From NCBI RefSeq assembly GCF_001428075.1, contig NZ_LMSI01000019.1:62895-126894 (forward strand): 64,000 bases of DNA, read 5' to 3'. Shown one piece after another: positions 8,654 through 17,436 of the stretch (position 1 is the first letter of the stretch; the number at the start of each line of letters is the position of its first letter). The notes beneath the pieces were generated by a model that saw nothing but the letters and a program-made list of their open reading frames with translations, ran no database searches and was not told the DNA's origin. Both the position numbers and the translations under genes were made by a program. The stretch is from Arthrobacter sp. Soil764 (GTDB lineage: Bacteria > Actinomycetota > Actinomycetes > Actinomycetales > Micrococcaceae).

Positions 8654-9955
8654 ATGGCACCTTTCCGGCGAGCGCGCCCTGCAATGACTGCAACCATCCG
8701 GGATTCCGGCGGGATGTCTCCCGGAGCAAAGTGGGCCATCGGCGGCGCCATTGCCGGCGGATCCGTAGCCAGCCTGCTGGGAGCAGGCTCTTCCGCGCTC
8801 GCGCTGTACTTTGCCCGCCGCGTCATCACGCCGGCAAGGCAACGGACTGCCGACAAGGAACTGCTGGCCGTGATCCGGGACGGGCACAAGCAGCAGGTGA
8901 TCCTCGCTGCCGACGACGACACCACGGTGGACGGGGTCTACGGGTTCTTTTTCGACGGCGGCAAGGGGCACGTGCGCATTGGCCGCATAATTTCCTACTC
9001 GCCCGCCGAACGGACGGTCCTGCGCGAGGTGGAAGCCGTCTACAGCGGTGACTTGTCCACGGCCCGCTGGGGATGGTGGAGCGGTGCCATCTACCCGGAC
9101 CCGGCCGCCGTCGGAATTCCTGCCGAGGACGTGCCGATTCCGGTGGAGCGCGGGGAAGCGCCGGCCTGGCTGGTCCGGGCGAAGGGGACGGCCCGCACCT
9201 GGGCGATTATGGTGCACGGACGCGGGGCCAGCCGGCAGGAGGCTCTGCGCGCGGTGGGACCGGCACTGGAGCTGGGCCTGACCAGCCTGCTGGTGTCCTA
9301 CCGCAATGACGGACTGGCGCCTTCGGCCGATGACGGACGCTACGGCCTGGGCTCCACGGAATGGCAGGACATTGAAGCTGCCATTGAGTATGCGCTGGCC
9401 AATGGTGCCGAGGAAATCGTCCTGTTCGGCTGGTCCATGGGCGGGGCCATTTGCCTGCAGACCGCGGACCTGTCCCGCCACCGGCACCGGATACGGGCCA
9501 TGGTGCTCGACGCCCCGGTGATCGACTGGGTCACCGTGCTGGCGCACCATGCGCAGCTGAACCGGATTCCGTCGCTGGTGGGCCGCTACGGGCAGCTCAT
9601 GCTGGGTCACCCGCTGGGCCGCCGTCTGACCGGCCTTTCGGCGCCGGTGGACCTGAAGGTCATGGACTGGGTGTCCAGGGCCGTCGAACTGCGGACACCC
9701 ACGCTGATCATCCACAGCGTTGACGACGAGTACGTCCCCTACGGGCCCTCCGCCCTCCTGGCCGAGCGGAACCCGGAAATGGTCACGTTCGAAACGTTCA
9801 GGCACGCACGTCACACCAAGGAATGGAACGTGGACCCAGAGCGTTGGGAGCGGCTGGTCAAGGCCTGGCTTCGGCAGCAGCTCGCACCCCGCCTCAACCC
9901 AGGATCGGGGCCCAGGCCGGGGACACTGGCCGGACAAACGTCTGCGGGGGCGTGA
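8654..9955 (+). CDS. Alpha/beta-fold hydrolase with N-terminal membrane anchor
   Basis: A 433-residue serine hydrolase. The nucleophile elbow is GWSMGG, the acid lies in HSVDDEYVP, and a late histidine in RHTKEWN completes a Ser-Asp-His triad; the oxyanion region is MVHGRGAS. Residues about 23-50 (WAIGGAIAGGSVASLLGAGSSALALYF) form one hydrophobic helix, so the enzyme is probably membrane-anchored with the catalytic domain C-terminal. ATG 8654 is preferred because an AAGAAT -10-like hexamer ends 6 bp before it (leaderless pattern); ATGs at 8684 and 8714 are alternatives. It is followed at once by an aldehyde dehydrogenase. Confidence 0.8.
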   Translation: MAPFRRARPAMTATIRDSGGMSPGAKWAIGGAIAGGSVASLLGAGSSALALYFARRVITPARQRTADKELLAVIRDGHKQQVILAADDDTTVDGVYGFFFDGGKGHVRIGRIISYSPAERTVLREVEAVYSGDLSTARWGWWSGAIYPDPAAVGIPAEDVPIPVERGEAPAWLVRAKGTARTWAIMVHGRGASRQEALRAVGPALELGLTSLLVSYRNDGLAPSADDGRYGLGSTEWQDIEAAIEYALANGAEEIVLFGWSMGGAICLQTADLSRHRHRIRAMVLDAPVIDWVTVLAHHAQLNRIPSLVGRYGQLMLGHPLGRRLTGLSAPVDLKVMDWVSRAVELRTPTLIIHSVDDEYVPYGPSALLAERNPEMVTFETFRHARHTKEWNVDPERWERLVKAWLRQQLAPRLNPGSGPRPGTLAGQTSAGA

Positions 9956-9956
9956 C

Positions 9957-11534
9957 ATGGCGCAACAACTGCACCGGGGAACAACAGGGACGTTGGGCGC
10001 ACGTGGGCGGGACCTTGCCGCGGGACTTCAAGGACTTGTCACAGCTGCCCCGGGCGGACAGACCCAGGCATCGCACGCACCCTTTGACGGCACAGTGATT
10101 GGTGAAGTGCCTGTCTGCACCACGCATGACGTTGATGCCGCCGTCGGTACGGCCCGCCTGGCGCAGCGGCACTGGGCTGATGTTCCGGTGGCTGAACGCT
10201 GTGCCGTGGTCCGGCGCTTCCGCGGGCTGGTGCTGGACCGGGAGCAGGACATCCTGGACCTGGTGCAGGCAGAAAGCGGCAAGTCCCGGCTGAGCGCCTT
10301 CGAGGAGTTCGCGGACGTTGTCCTGACCGCGGACTACTATGTGCGGAACGCTGAACGGTTCCTTGGGCCGCGCCGCCGGAGAGGAGCCGCTCCGGTCCTG
10401 ACCCGCACCACCGAGCACCGCATTCCCAAGGGCGTGGTGGGCGTCATCAGTCCCTGGAACTACCCGCTGACCCTTGCGGTCTCGGATGCCATCCCTGCCC
10501 TGCTGGCCGGAAACGGCATCGTCCTGAAGCCGGATTCACAGACACCCTTCACCGCCCTGCTGATGCTCAGGCTGCTCCGGCAGGCGGGCCTTCCCGCAGA
10601 CCTGTTCCAGGTGGTCACGGGGCCGGGCACTGCGATCGGGCCCGCTTTGATCGAGCGGGTCGATTTCCTGATGTTCACCGGATCGTCTAAGACCGGCAAG
10701 ACGGTGGCCCGGCAGTGCGGTGAGCGGCTGATCGGCTTTTCCGCCGAACTCGGCGGCAAGAACCCCATGCTGGTCCTGGCTGACGCGGATATTGGCAAGG
10801 CCGCCGCCGGCGCGGTGCACGCCTGTTTTTCCAACTCCGGACAGCTGTGCGTCAGCATCGAACGGATTTACGTGCACACGGACGTCCACGACAGTTTCCT
10901 GGCCGCCTTCGCAGCCGGGGCAAAGGGCATCCGCTTGGCTCCAGGGCCGGAGTGGGACATCGGCATGGGGTCCCTCATCAGCGCGGCACAACTCGAACGG
11001 GTGGAGCGCCATGTCCAGGATGCGCTGGCCAAAGGCGCGCAACTGGTTACCGGCGGCCGGCGGCGGCCGGACCTGGGGCCCTTGTTCTACGAGCCAACGG
11101 TCCTCACCGGAGTCACCGAGGAGATGCTCGTGGCCCGGGAGGAGACCTTCGGGCCCGTCGTGGCCGTCTACCGGACAGCGGACGACGACGAAGCCGTAGC
11201 CCTGGCCAACGATTCCGACTTCGGGCTGAACGCCAGCGTCTGGTCCGGCCGCCGGGGTGAGACCGTGGCGCGCAGGCTCCTGACGGGCACAGTCAACGTG
11301 AATGAAGGCTATGCAGCCACCTGGGCGTCCCACGATGCACCGATCGGGGGCATGAAGGAGTCCGGCGCGGGCCGCCGCCACGGCCGGGAAGGCATCCTCA
11401 AATACACCGAGCCGCAGACCATTGCCGTGCAGCGGCTGCTCCGTGTTGCGCCCGCGCCGCCGGGCTCCACGCCGTCAAAACCCAGGAGAACCATATGCCC
11501 ACAGGAACCCCGCTTTCCGGCGCAACACTGTTGA
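9957..11534 (+). CDS. Succinate-semialdehyde / aldehyde dehydrogenase (NAD(P)+)
   Basis: A 525-residue aldehyde dehydrogenase-superfamily enzyme oxidising an aldehyde to the acid. The catalytic cysteine is C298 in SNSGQLCVS, the general base E264 in ELGGKNP, and PWNYP (N168) and FTGSSKTGK form the oxyanion and cofactor sites. The family looks closest to succinate-semialdehyde dehydrogenases, but substrate cannot be assigned. The start at 9957 comes 1 bp after the hydrolase stop. The last 13 codons overlap the next SDR gene in another frame, and the tail after PQTIAVQ is Pro/Arg-rich, so the 3' end may be a recent extension. Confidence 0.88.
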   Translation: MAQQLHRGTTGTLGARGRDLAAGLQGLVTAAPGGQTQASHAPFDGTVIGEVPVCTTHDVDAAVGTARLAQRHWADVPVAERCAVVRRFRGLVLDREQDILDLVQAESGKSRLSAFEEFADVVLTADYYVRNAERFLGPRRRRGAAPVLTRTTEHRIPKGVVGVISPWNYPLTLAVSDAIPALLAGNGIVLKPDSQTPFTALLMLRLLRQAGLPADLFQVVTGPGTAIGPALIERVDFLMFTGSSKTGKTVARQCGERLIGFSAELGGKNPMLVLADADIGKAAAGAVHACFSNSGQLCVSIERIYVHTDVHDSFLAAFAAGAKGIRLAPGPEWDIGMGSLISAAQLERVERHVQDALAKGAQLVTGGRRRPDLGPLFYEPTVLTGVTEEMLVAREETFGPVVAVYRTADDDEAVALANDSDFGLNASVWSGRRGETVARRLLTGTVNVNEGYAATWASHDAPIGGMKESGAGRRHGREGILKYTEPQTIAVQRLLRVAPAPPGSTPSKPRRTICPQEPRFPAQHC

Positions 11535-12340
11535 TCACCGGAGGTGGCAGCGGGCTGGGCCGCCGCCTGGCGCTCGGAGCCGCCCGGCGCGGCAGCCGGG
11601 TGGTCATCTGGGACCTGGATGCTGCACGGGGCGCAGCAGTGCGCGATGAGATCCGCGCCGCCGGCGGCTTTGCCGAAGCCCACATTGTTGACGTCACGGA
11701 CCGTGAGGCGGTGAAGGCTGCCGCGGGTGTTGCCGGACCGGTGGATGTCCTGGTCAACAACGCCGGCGTGGTCAGCGGCCGGCCACTCCTGGAAGCCACG
11801 GATGAAGCCATCGAACGGACCATGAACGTCAATGTCATGGCCCTGTACTGGGTCACCCGCGCCTTCCTCGGTGGAATGGCAAACCGCCGTCGGGGAACCG
11901 TGGTCACCATTGCCAGTGCTGCCGGCCTGGTGGGTGTGGCCCGCCAGACCGACTATTCCGCCAGCAAGTTTGCCGCTTTCGGCTTCAACGAATCACTCCG
12001 TGCCGAGCTCCGCGCCGGAAGAACCGGTGTCAACACGCTGGTGGTCTGCCCGTACTACATCGACACCGGGATGTTCGACGGCGTCCGGACCCGCTGGCCC
12101 CTGCTCCTCCCCATCCTCCAGGAAGAGCAGGTGGCAACCAGGACCCTTGACGCCATCGAAGCCGGGCGCCGAAAGCTTGTCCTGCCGCCTATTGTGAACC
12201 TGTTGCCCGCCCTCCGGATTCTTCCGGTCAAAGTCTTTGACGGGCTCATGGACGTGCTGGGAGTCAACCGGACCATGGACCACTTCACCGGCCGGGATGC
12301 CACACGGGCCGAAGAGAAAACCGTTGGTCCCGGCGCCTGA
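11495..12340 (+). CDS. SDR-family oxidoreductase (retinol-dehydrogenase-like)
   Basis: A 281-residue classical SDR. It has a TGGGSGLG cofactor loop near residue 15, NNAG at about 89, an IASAAG serine strand and YSASK as the YxxxK catalytic motif. The C-terminal region (LPPIVNLLPALRILPVKVFDGLMDVLG) is hydrophobic, as in membrane-associated SDR16C/retinol-dehydrogenase-like enzymes. It overlaps the aldehyde dehydrogenase by 40 bp, so alcohol/aldehyde interconversion followed by aldehyde oxidation is a reasonable joint role. The natural substrate is unknown. Confidence 0.85.
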   Translation: MPTGTPLSGATLLITGGGSGLGRRLALGAARRGSRVVIWDLDAARGAAVRDEIRAAGGFAEAHIVDVTDREAVKAAAGVAGPVDVLVNNAGVVSGRPLLEATDEAIERTMNVNVMALYWVTRAFLGGMANRRRGTVVTIASAAGLVGVARQTDYSASKFAAFGFNESLRAELRAGRTGVNTLVVCPYYIDTGMFDGVRTRWPLLLPILQEEQVATRTLDAIEAGRRKLVLPPIVNLLPALRILPVKVFDGLMDVLGVNRTMDHFTGRDATRAEEKTVGPGA

Positions 12341-12429
12341 CAGGGACTGTTGGCCCTACCGTCCGCGGGGAGGCTGCCTTAGCGTCAGCTGCTAGGGGGG
12401 ACCTGGCAGCAAGCGAAACGGGGCCCAAA

Positions 12430-14217
12430 ATGCACTTGACGAGGCGGCAACTTCTGCAGGCGGGCGCCGTAGCCGGCGCAGGTGTCCTGACCCAGGGTTA
12501 CGGGCCAGGTGCGGGCCGGGCGCTCGCAGCTCCTGGTGCCGCAGCCGGTATGTTTACCGAGCAGCTTCCCACCCTGGATGAGCTCGGAGTGTTGGACATG
12601 CGGGCCGGCGGCAGCAAGTCGCTCTGGGTGCGCAACGCCCGCCACCGGTTCCAGGAACACATGGGCCTGACGGACACCCTGGCCTACCAGGAGGCCGGTT
12701 CAAGCCGGACGTACCTTGGCCCCGTGATCATTGCCCGGAAAGGAACGCCCTTCGAGCTGACGGTCCACAACCGGGCCGGACGGCATCCCCTGGCCTTTGC
12801 CATCGACCCCGAACTGGTTCCGGCGGGCAGCAACGATGCCGTGCGGCCGCGGACGTCCGTCCATCTTCACGGCGGCAATACCAGCGTGCGGTCCGACGGC
12901 GGCCCGGACCAGGCATTCGGTCCCGGCGCCTCCTACACGTACCACTACGGCAACAACCAGGATGCCGCCGGCCTTTGGTACCACGACCATGCGTTGGGCA
13001 TGACCCGCCTGAATGTCTACGCAGGACTGGCCGGAGGGTACTTGCTCCGGGATACCCCGGGGCCGGGAGGAACCGGGATAGACACGGGGGATGGCACGCA
13101 CCTGCCCCCGCCGCCGTACGAGGTCCCGATGATTATCCAGGACCGCATGTTCAACCCTGACGGCTCGTTCGCCTACCCGCCGAACCCTGATTTGGTGGCG
13201 GCGGACGGCAAGGCACGGCCTTGGGCCCCGGAGTTCTTCGGCGATGTGGCCACCGTCAACGGAAAGACCTGGCCCAACCTGGACGTGGCCCGCGGGAAGT
13301 ACCGTTTCCGGATGTTCAACGGCTCCAACGCCCGGTTTTACGACTTGAGGTTGCTCGCCGGCGGCACGGCGGTCCCTTTCGACCAGATAGGGTCCGACGG
13401 CGGCCTGCTCGACGCTCCGGTCCGGCTCAACAGGCTGGTGATGGGACCGGGGGAACGGGCAGACATCGTGGTGGACTTCGCCGGGCTCAAGGCCGGCTCG
13501 AGGGTAGTCCTGGCCAACAGCGCCCGGGTGCCCTACCCGGACGGGCCCGAGTCCGTCCGGCAGGGCGGACTCCCGCTTCCGCAGATCATGCAGTTCACCG
13601 TCCTCTCCGAGCCCGGCTACACGGTGCCCCTGCCGGCCCAACTCCGGTCCCAAGCCGTAACCAGGCTAGGGGAACGGCCGGTCAAGGCAACGAGGTCCAT
13701 GGCGCTGGTGGAAGTAGCCAACGCGGACGACGTTCCGGTGATGGCATTGCTGAACAACAGGATGTTCGACAGCCCGGACATCACGGTGGTGAAGAGCGAC
13801 ACCCTGGAACAGTGGGAGCTCATCAACACCACCGTGGACGCGCATCCGATTCACCTGCATTTCACCCAGTTCCAGGTGCTCAACCGGCAGAAGTTCGACG
13901 TCGATGCCTATCTGGAGGAAACGGATTTCATCGATCCGGCCACCGGCCTGGTCACGCCGGGGCGGGGCAAAGCGGTCGACGTCGGGCCGCACCTGATCGG
14001 CCGGCCCAAGGCAGCACCTGCCAATGAACAGGGCTGGAAGGACACCGTGGTGGCGATGCCGGGCGAGGTCACCAGGATCCGGGTTCCCTTTGGTGCAGCC
14101 GCAGCCGGCGGAGACCCGCTCGCCATCGGCTCGTCCTTCAAAGGCGAATACGTGTGGCACTGCCACATCCTGGAGCACGAGGACAACGACATGATGCAGC
14201 ACTATGTGATCGAGTAA
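12430..14217 (+). CDS. Tat-exported multicopper oxidase (CotA/bilirubin-oxidase-like)
   Basis: A 595-residue multicopper oxidase. The N-terminus is a twin-arginine signal (LTRRQLLQAG, hydrophobic stretch, cleavage near ALAAPG), so it folds in the cytoplasm and is exported. Copper motifs are in order: HLHGGNT (H145, H147), WYHDH (H185, H187), HPIHLH, and WHCHILEHEDNDM (H577, C578, H579, H583, axial M588). All four sites are complete, including a methionine axial ligand for type-1 copper. Likely roles are Cu(I), Mn or phenol oxidation outside the cell. It stands alone between an SDR and the convergent ybaK. Confidence 0.92.
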   Translation: MHLTRRQLLQAGAVAGAGVLTQGYGPGAGRALAAPGAAAGMFTEQLPTLDELGVLDMRAGGSKSLWVRNARHRFQEHMGLTDTLAYQEAGSSRTYLGPVIIARKGTPFELTVHNRAGRHPLAFAIDPELVPAGSNDAVRPRTSVHLHGGNTSVRSDGGPDQAFGPGASYTYHYGNNQDAAGLWYHDHALGMTRLNVYAGLAGGYLLRDTPGPGGTGIDTGDGTHLPPPPYEVPMIIQDRMFNPDGSFAYPPNPDLVAADGKARPWAPEFFGDVATVNGKTWPNLDVARGKYRFRMFNGSNARFYDLRLLAGGTAVPFDQIGSDGGLLDAPVRLNRLVMGPGERADIVVDFAGLKAGSRVVLANSARVPYPDGPESVRQGGLPLPQIMQFTVLSEPGYTVPLPAQLRSQAVTRLGERPVKATRSMALVEVANADDVPVMALLNNRMFDSPDITVVKSDTLEQWELINTTVDAHPIHLHFTQFQVLNRQKFDVDAYLEETDFIDPATGLVTPGRGKAVDVGPHLIGRPKAAPANEQGWKDTVVAMPGEVTRIRVPFGAAAAGGDPLAIGSSFKGEYVWHCHILEHEDNDMMQHYVIE

Positions 14218-14241
14218 CCTGCGCTCCCGGACTTCGCGCTG

Positions 14242-14754
14242 CTATGGTCGGGAGCCGCCCGCGGCCGGCGAGCCGATGGGTGCGGCGATGGCGTCCGTCA
14301 GCCGGACCAGGTCTGCCGGGGCGAGCTCAATGTCCAGGCCGCGGCGGCCTCCGGACACCAGGATCGAATCCAGCCCCAGGGCGGTGGAATCCAGCACGGT
14401 GGGGGAGGGCTGGCGCTGCCCGATGGGGGAGATGCCGCCCAGGACATAGCCGGTGCGGCGCTGGGCTGCGGCGCGATCGGCCATGGCGGCCTTCTTGGCT
14501 CCGAGCGCGGCAGCCATTGCCTTCAGGTCAAGGCTTCCGCTGACCGGTACGATCCCCACTGCGAGCCGGCCCTCCACGTCCACCATCAGGGTTTTGAAGA
14601 CACGGGACGGATCGATGCCAAGGGCTTCGGCAGCTTCAGCACCATAGCTCTGCGCGGATGGATCGTGGGTGTACGGGTGCAGCACAAATGGAACCCCGGC
14701 AGCGGTCAGGGCCGCTGTTGCCGGGGTTCCCTGGGAACTGGTCTTCCGTGCCAT
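14242..14754 (-). CDS. ybaK: Cys-tRNA(Pro)/Cys-tRNA(Cys) deacylase YbaK
   Basis: A 170-residue YbaK/EbsC-family editing protein that hydrolyses Cys mis-attached to tRNA-Pro in trans. The family pattern is clear: GVPFVLHPYTHDP early, EALGIDPSRVFKTLMVD, LAVGIVPVSGSLDLKAMAAALGAKKA (the lysine block) and GYVLGGISPIGQR. Length matches. It is convergent with the multicopper oxidase (24-bp gap) and starts 10 bp after the stop of the sufE gene upstream on the same strand, so the two are probably cotranscribed. Confidence 0.93.
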   Translation of the reverse strand: MARKTSSQGTPATAALTAAGVPFVLHPYTHDPSAQSYGAEAAEALGIDPSRVFKTLMVDVEGRLAVGIVPVSGSLDLKAMAAALGAKKAAMADRAAAQRRTGYVLGGISPIGQRQPSPTVLDSTALGLDSILVSGGRRGLDIELAPADLVRLTDAIAAPIGSPAAGGSRP

Positions 14755-14764
14755 GGGTACGGGG

Positions 14765-15217
14765 TCAGGCCTGGGCGCGGGACTCTGCCGCCACCTTGCG
14801 CTTGATCCTTCCCAGCATGGCGGTCATGCCCCGCATGCGCAGCGGCGTAATGGCCCGGGTGAGCCCCAGCAGCTCCGGCATGTCGTCCGGCACGGACAGG
14901 ATCTCGTCTGCGGACAGGCCGTCCAGGCCCTCGTGCAGCACGCCGGCGAACCCCCGCGTGGTGGGTGCCTCGGCAGGTGCCTTGAAGAACAGGTGGACCG
15001 CGCCGTCGTCGTTGTTCCCCGTCTCAACGGTGAGGAACAGCGGCGACTGGCACTCCACCACCTGCTCCAGAAGTTCGGGGTGGTCCTTGAGCCGGTCGGG
15101 GAGCTCGGGCAGTCCTTCGGAGAACTCCAGCAGCAGCTGCAGCCTCTCGGGTTCGGACAGGGCCTGGAAGTCGTCCACGATCGCCGCAAGGGCGGATGGC
15201 AAAGCTTGAGTAGTCAT
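14765..15217 (-). CDS. sufE: SufE-family cysteine desulfuration protein
   Basis: A 150-residue SufE homologue, an acceptor of persulfide sulfur for Fe-S cluster or sulfur-transfer pathways. The conserved sulfur-accepting cysteine is C56 in VVECQSPL, and the helical C-terminal half (DDMPELLGL..ITPLRMRGMTAMLGRIK) is typical of the family. It lies 30 bp downstream of a rhodanese-type sulfurtransferase on the same strand. That neighbour pair is widespread in actinobacteria and implies a shared sulfur relay. Confidence 0.88.
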   Translation of the reverse strand: MTTQALPSALAAIVDDFQALSEPERLQLLLEFSEGLPELPDRLKDHPELLEQVVECQSPLFLTVETGNNDDGAVHLFFKAPAEAPTTRGFAGVLHEGLDGLSADEILSVPDDMPELLGLTRAITPLRMRGMTAMLGRIKRKVAAESRAQA

Positions 15218-15247
15218 CGTGTCAAGTCTACGCGGGCGGGTGCTGCG

Positions 15248-16174
15248 TCAGGCTCCGACGGTGGCCGGAACGGAACCCCGCTCGGCGCCCTTGACGATCG
15301 GTACGCGGACCGCATTGCCCCACTCGGTCCAGGATCCGTCGTAGTTGCGGACCGAATCAAAGCCCAGGAGGTACTTCAGGGCGAACCAGGTGTGGCTGGA
15401 ACGCTCCCCAATCCGGCAGTACGCCACCACGTCGTCACCCTCGGACAGGCCGGCCTCGCCAAGGTAGATCGCCTCCAGTTCCCCGCGGCTCTTGAAGGTG
15501 CCGTCGGCGGCAGCGGCGCGGGCCCATGGAATGGATGCGGCGGTGGGGATGTGGCCGCCGCGGAGGGCGCCTTCCTCGGGGTAGGCCGGCATGTGGGTGC
15601 GCTGGCCGGTGTATTCCTCGGGCGAGCGGACGTCGATGAGCGGGCGGGTGCCGAGGTGGGCCAGGACGTCGTCCTTGAAGGCGCGGATGGGGGCATCGTC
15701 GCGCTCAACCACGGGGTAGCTCCCCGCGGCGGGGGCCGGCCGGTCCTTGGTCAGTTCGCGGCCCTCGGCAATCCACTTGTCCCGGCCGCCGTCGAGCAGC
15801 CGGACATCCTGGTGGCCAAACAGCGTGAAGACCCAAAGTGCGTACGCGGCCCACCAGTTGGACTTGTCGCCGTAGATGACCACGGTGCTGTCCCGCGAGA
15901 TTCCCTTGGAGGCCGCGAGCTCCGCGAAGGCTGCGCCGTCGATGTAGTCACGGGCAACTTCGTCATTCAGGTCCGTGTGCCAGTCAATCTTCACCGCGCC
16001 GGGGATGTGGCCTGTTTCGTACAGGAGCACATCCTCGTCGGATTCCACCACCACGATGCCGCCGTCCGCCACCGCGCCGTCCTTGATGGCAGCCGCCAGC
16101 CACTCCGTGGAAACGAGACGTTCCGGGTGGGCATAGGCAGCAAACTTCTCATTCTGGTCAACCGGGTAGGGCAT
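15248..16174 (-). CDS. sseA: Thiosulfate/3-mercaptopyruvate sulfurtransferase (two rhodanese domains)
   Basis: A 308-residue tandem-rhodanese protein. The N-terminal domain (about 20-140) is inactive and lacks the cysteine loop. The C-terminal domain carries the active-site loop CRIGER with C253, and [12 protein letters not shown] marks its start. The CRIGERS loop is the form found in actinobacterial SseA enzymes. ATG 16174 is chosen: it gives the usual [15 protein letters not shown] N-terminus, and an upstream extension lacks support. It is followed by sufE, so it is likely to feed persulfide to SufE. It is divergent from zapE. Confidence 0.92.
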   Translation of the reverse strand: MPYPVDQNEKFAAYAHPERLVSTEWLAAAIKDGAVADGGIVVVESDEDVLLYETGHIPGAVKIDWHTDLNDEVARDYIDGAAFAELAASKGISRDSTVVIYGDKSNWWAAYALWVFTLFGHQDVRLLDGGRDKWIAEGRELTKDRPAPAAGSYPVVERDDAPIRAFKDDVLAHLGTRPLIDVRSPEEYTGQRTHMPAYPEEGALRGGHIPTAASIPWARAAAADGTFKSRGELEAIYLGEAGLSEGDDVVAYCRIGERSSHTWFALKYLLGFDSVRNYDGSWTEWGNAVRVPIVKGAERGSVPATVGA

Positions 16175-16389
16175 TGCTTGGCCTTTCAGTAAGAGCACGG
16201 GAATCCATGGAACATGCATTGGAACCTGTTCCCACACTAGCCAGCGCCCCTGACGTTGTCCGTATTCCGTTAATAGGGCGAAATGTTGCCTTCGTCACTC
16301 GATGCGCCTGGAGGAAGGCAGCCGGCCCGGATTCAGCCTGCCTTGCCGGTATCCTTTCTGGGGACCAACCACCAGCAGAACGGACCACC

Positions 16390-17427
16390 TTGGTACAGAT
16401 CGAACAGCTTGCCGCCCGCACCCCGGCAGTTTCGGTGGACGAACTCCTCAAGGGCTTCTACCCATCGCCGCGGTTCGGGGAGGTCTCCTTTGCGAGCTAC
16501 CGCCCGGACCCCAAGCAGCCCAGCCAGGCCACGGCCGTGCGGGAACTGCAGGGGTTTGCCGACGGCGTGGGGTCGGGTAACGGGGGAGGGCTCTTCAAAA
16601 AGCTGTTCGGCAAGAAGGACGAATCACGCGCCGGCATCTACCTTGACGGCGGGTTCGGCGTGGGCAAGACCCACCTGCTCGCGTCCCTGTGGCACGCGTC
16701 GCCGGGCCCCAAAGCCTTCGGTACCTTCGTGGAGTACACCAACCTCGTGGGCGCCCTGTCCTTCCGTAAGACGGTCGATGCCCTGAGCGGCTACAAGCTC
16801 GTTTGCATCGACGAATTCGAGCTTGACGATCCGGGCGATACCGTCCTGATGTCCCGGCTCATGCGGGAACTGGCAGACGCCGGGCTCAAGCTTGCAGCCA
16901 CCTCCAACACCCTGCCGGGCTCGCTGGGGGACGGCCGCTTTGCCGCCGTGGACTTCCAGCGCGAAATCCAGGTCCTGGCCGACCAGTTCGAGGTCATCCG
17001 GATCGACGGCGAGGACTTCCGGCACCGCGGCCTGCCCGCCGCGCCGGCCCCGCTGAGGAACAGCGAACTCAATGCCCACATGAAAGCGGAGTTCGACGGC
17101 AAGACGGTTGCCCAGGACGAATTTTCCACCCTCATCCACCATCTGGCCGGCGTGCACCCCAGCCGCTACCGCCAGTTGATCGACGGCATTGACGGCGTGG
17201 TGTGGCGCAACGTGGAAACCATCAAGGAGCAGGCGGTGGCGCTGCGGTTCGTGGTTCTGGCGGACAGGCTCTACGACAAGGATGTTCCCATCCTGGCCAG
17301 CGGCGTCCCCTTCGACCAGCTGTTCACGGAGGAAATGATGACCGGCGGGTACATGAAGAAATACTTCCGCGCCGTCTCCCGCCTGACCGCCCTGGCCCGT
17401 GAAGGCCAGAACCACGAGCCGTCCTAG
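16390..17427 (+). CDS. zapE: Cell division protein ZapE (AFG1-like P-loop ATPase)
   Basis: A 345-residue AFG1/ZapE ATPase. Walker A is GGFGVGKT (87-94), Walker B is VCIDEFEL (D141, E142), and LAATSNTLP is a sensor-1-like motif. YPSPRFGEVSFASYRPDP at the N-terminus is the family signature. The start is uncertain. I chose TTG at 16390, which yields MVQIEQLAARTP; the frame stays open back to 16174 and would overlap the divergent sulfurtransferase promoter. In proteobacteria ZapE regulates the Z-ring; the actinobacterial role is less clear. Confidence 0.85.
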   Translation: MVQIEQLAARTPAVSVDELLKGFYPSPRFGEVSFASYRPDPKQPSQATAVRELQGFADGVGSGNGGGLFKKLFGKKDESRAGIYLDGGFGVGKTHLLASLWHASPGPKAFGTFVEYTNLVGALSFRKTVDALSGYKLVCIDEFELDDPGDTVLMSRLMRELADAGLKLAATSNTLPGSLGDGRFAAVDFQREIQVLADQFEVIRIDGEDFRHRGLPAAPAPLRNSELNAHMKAEFDGKTVAQDEFSTLIHHLAGVHPSRYRQLIDGIDGVVWRNVETIKEQAVALRFVVLADRLYDKDVPILASGVPFDQLFTEEMMTGGYMKKYFRAVSRLTALAREGQNHEPS

Positions 17428-17436
17428 CGGCAACCC

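Noticed and set aside
14669..16192. Long plus-strand open frame opposite ybaK, sufE and sseA
   Set aside because: It crosses three well-supported minus-strand genes and their gaps and has the composition of an antisense shadow.
16174..16389. A 72-residue N-terminal extension of ZapE
   Set aside because: It overlaps the divergent sulfurtransferase start, has no family signature, and leaves no room for promoters; the conserved region begins near the TTG at 16390.
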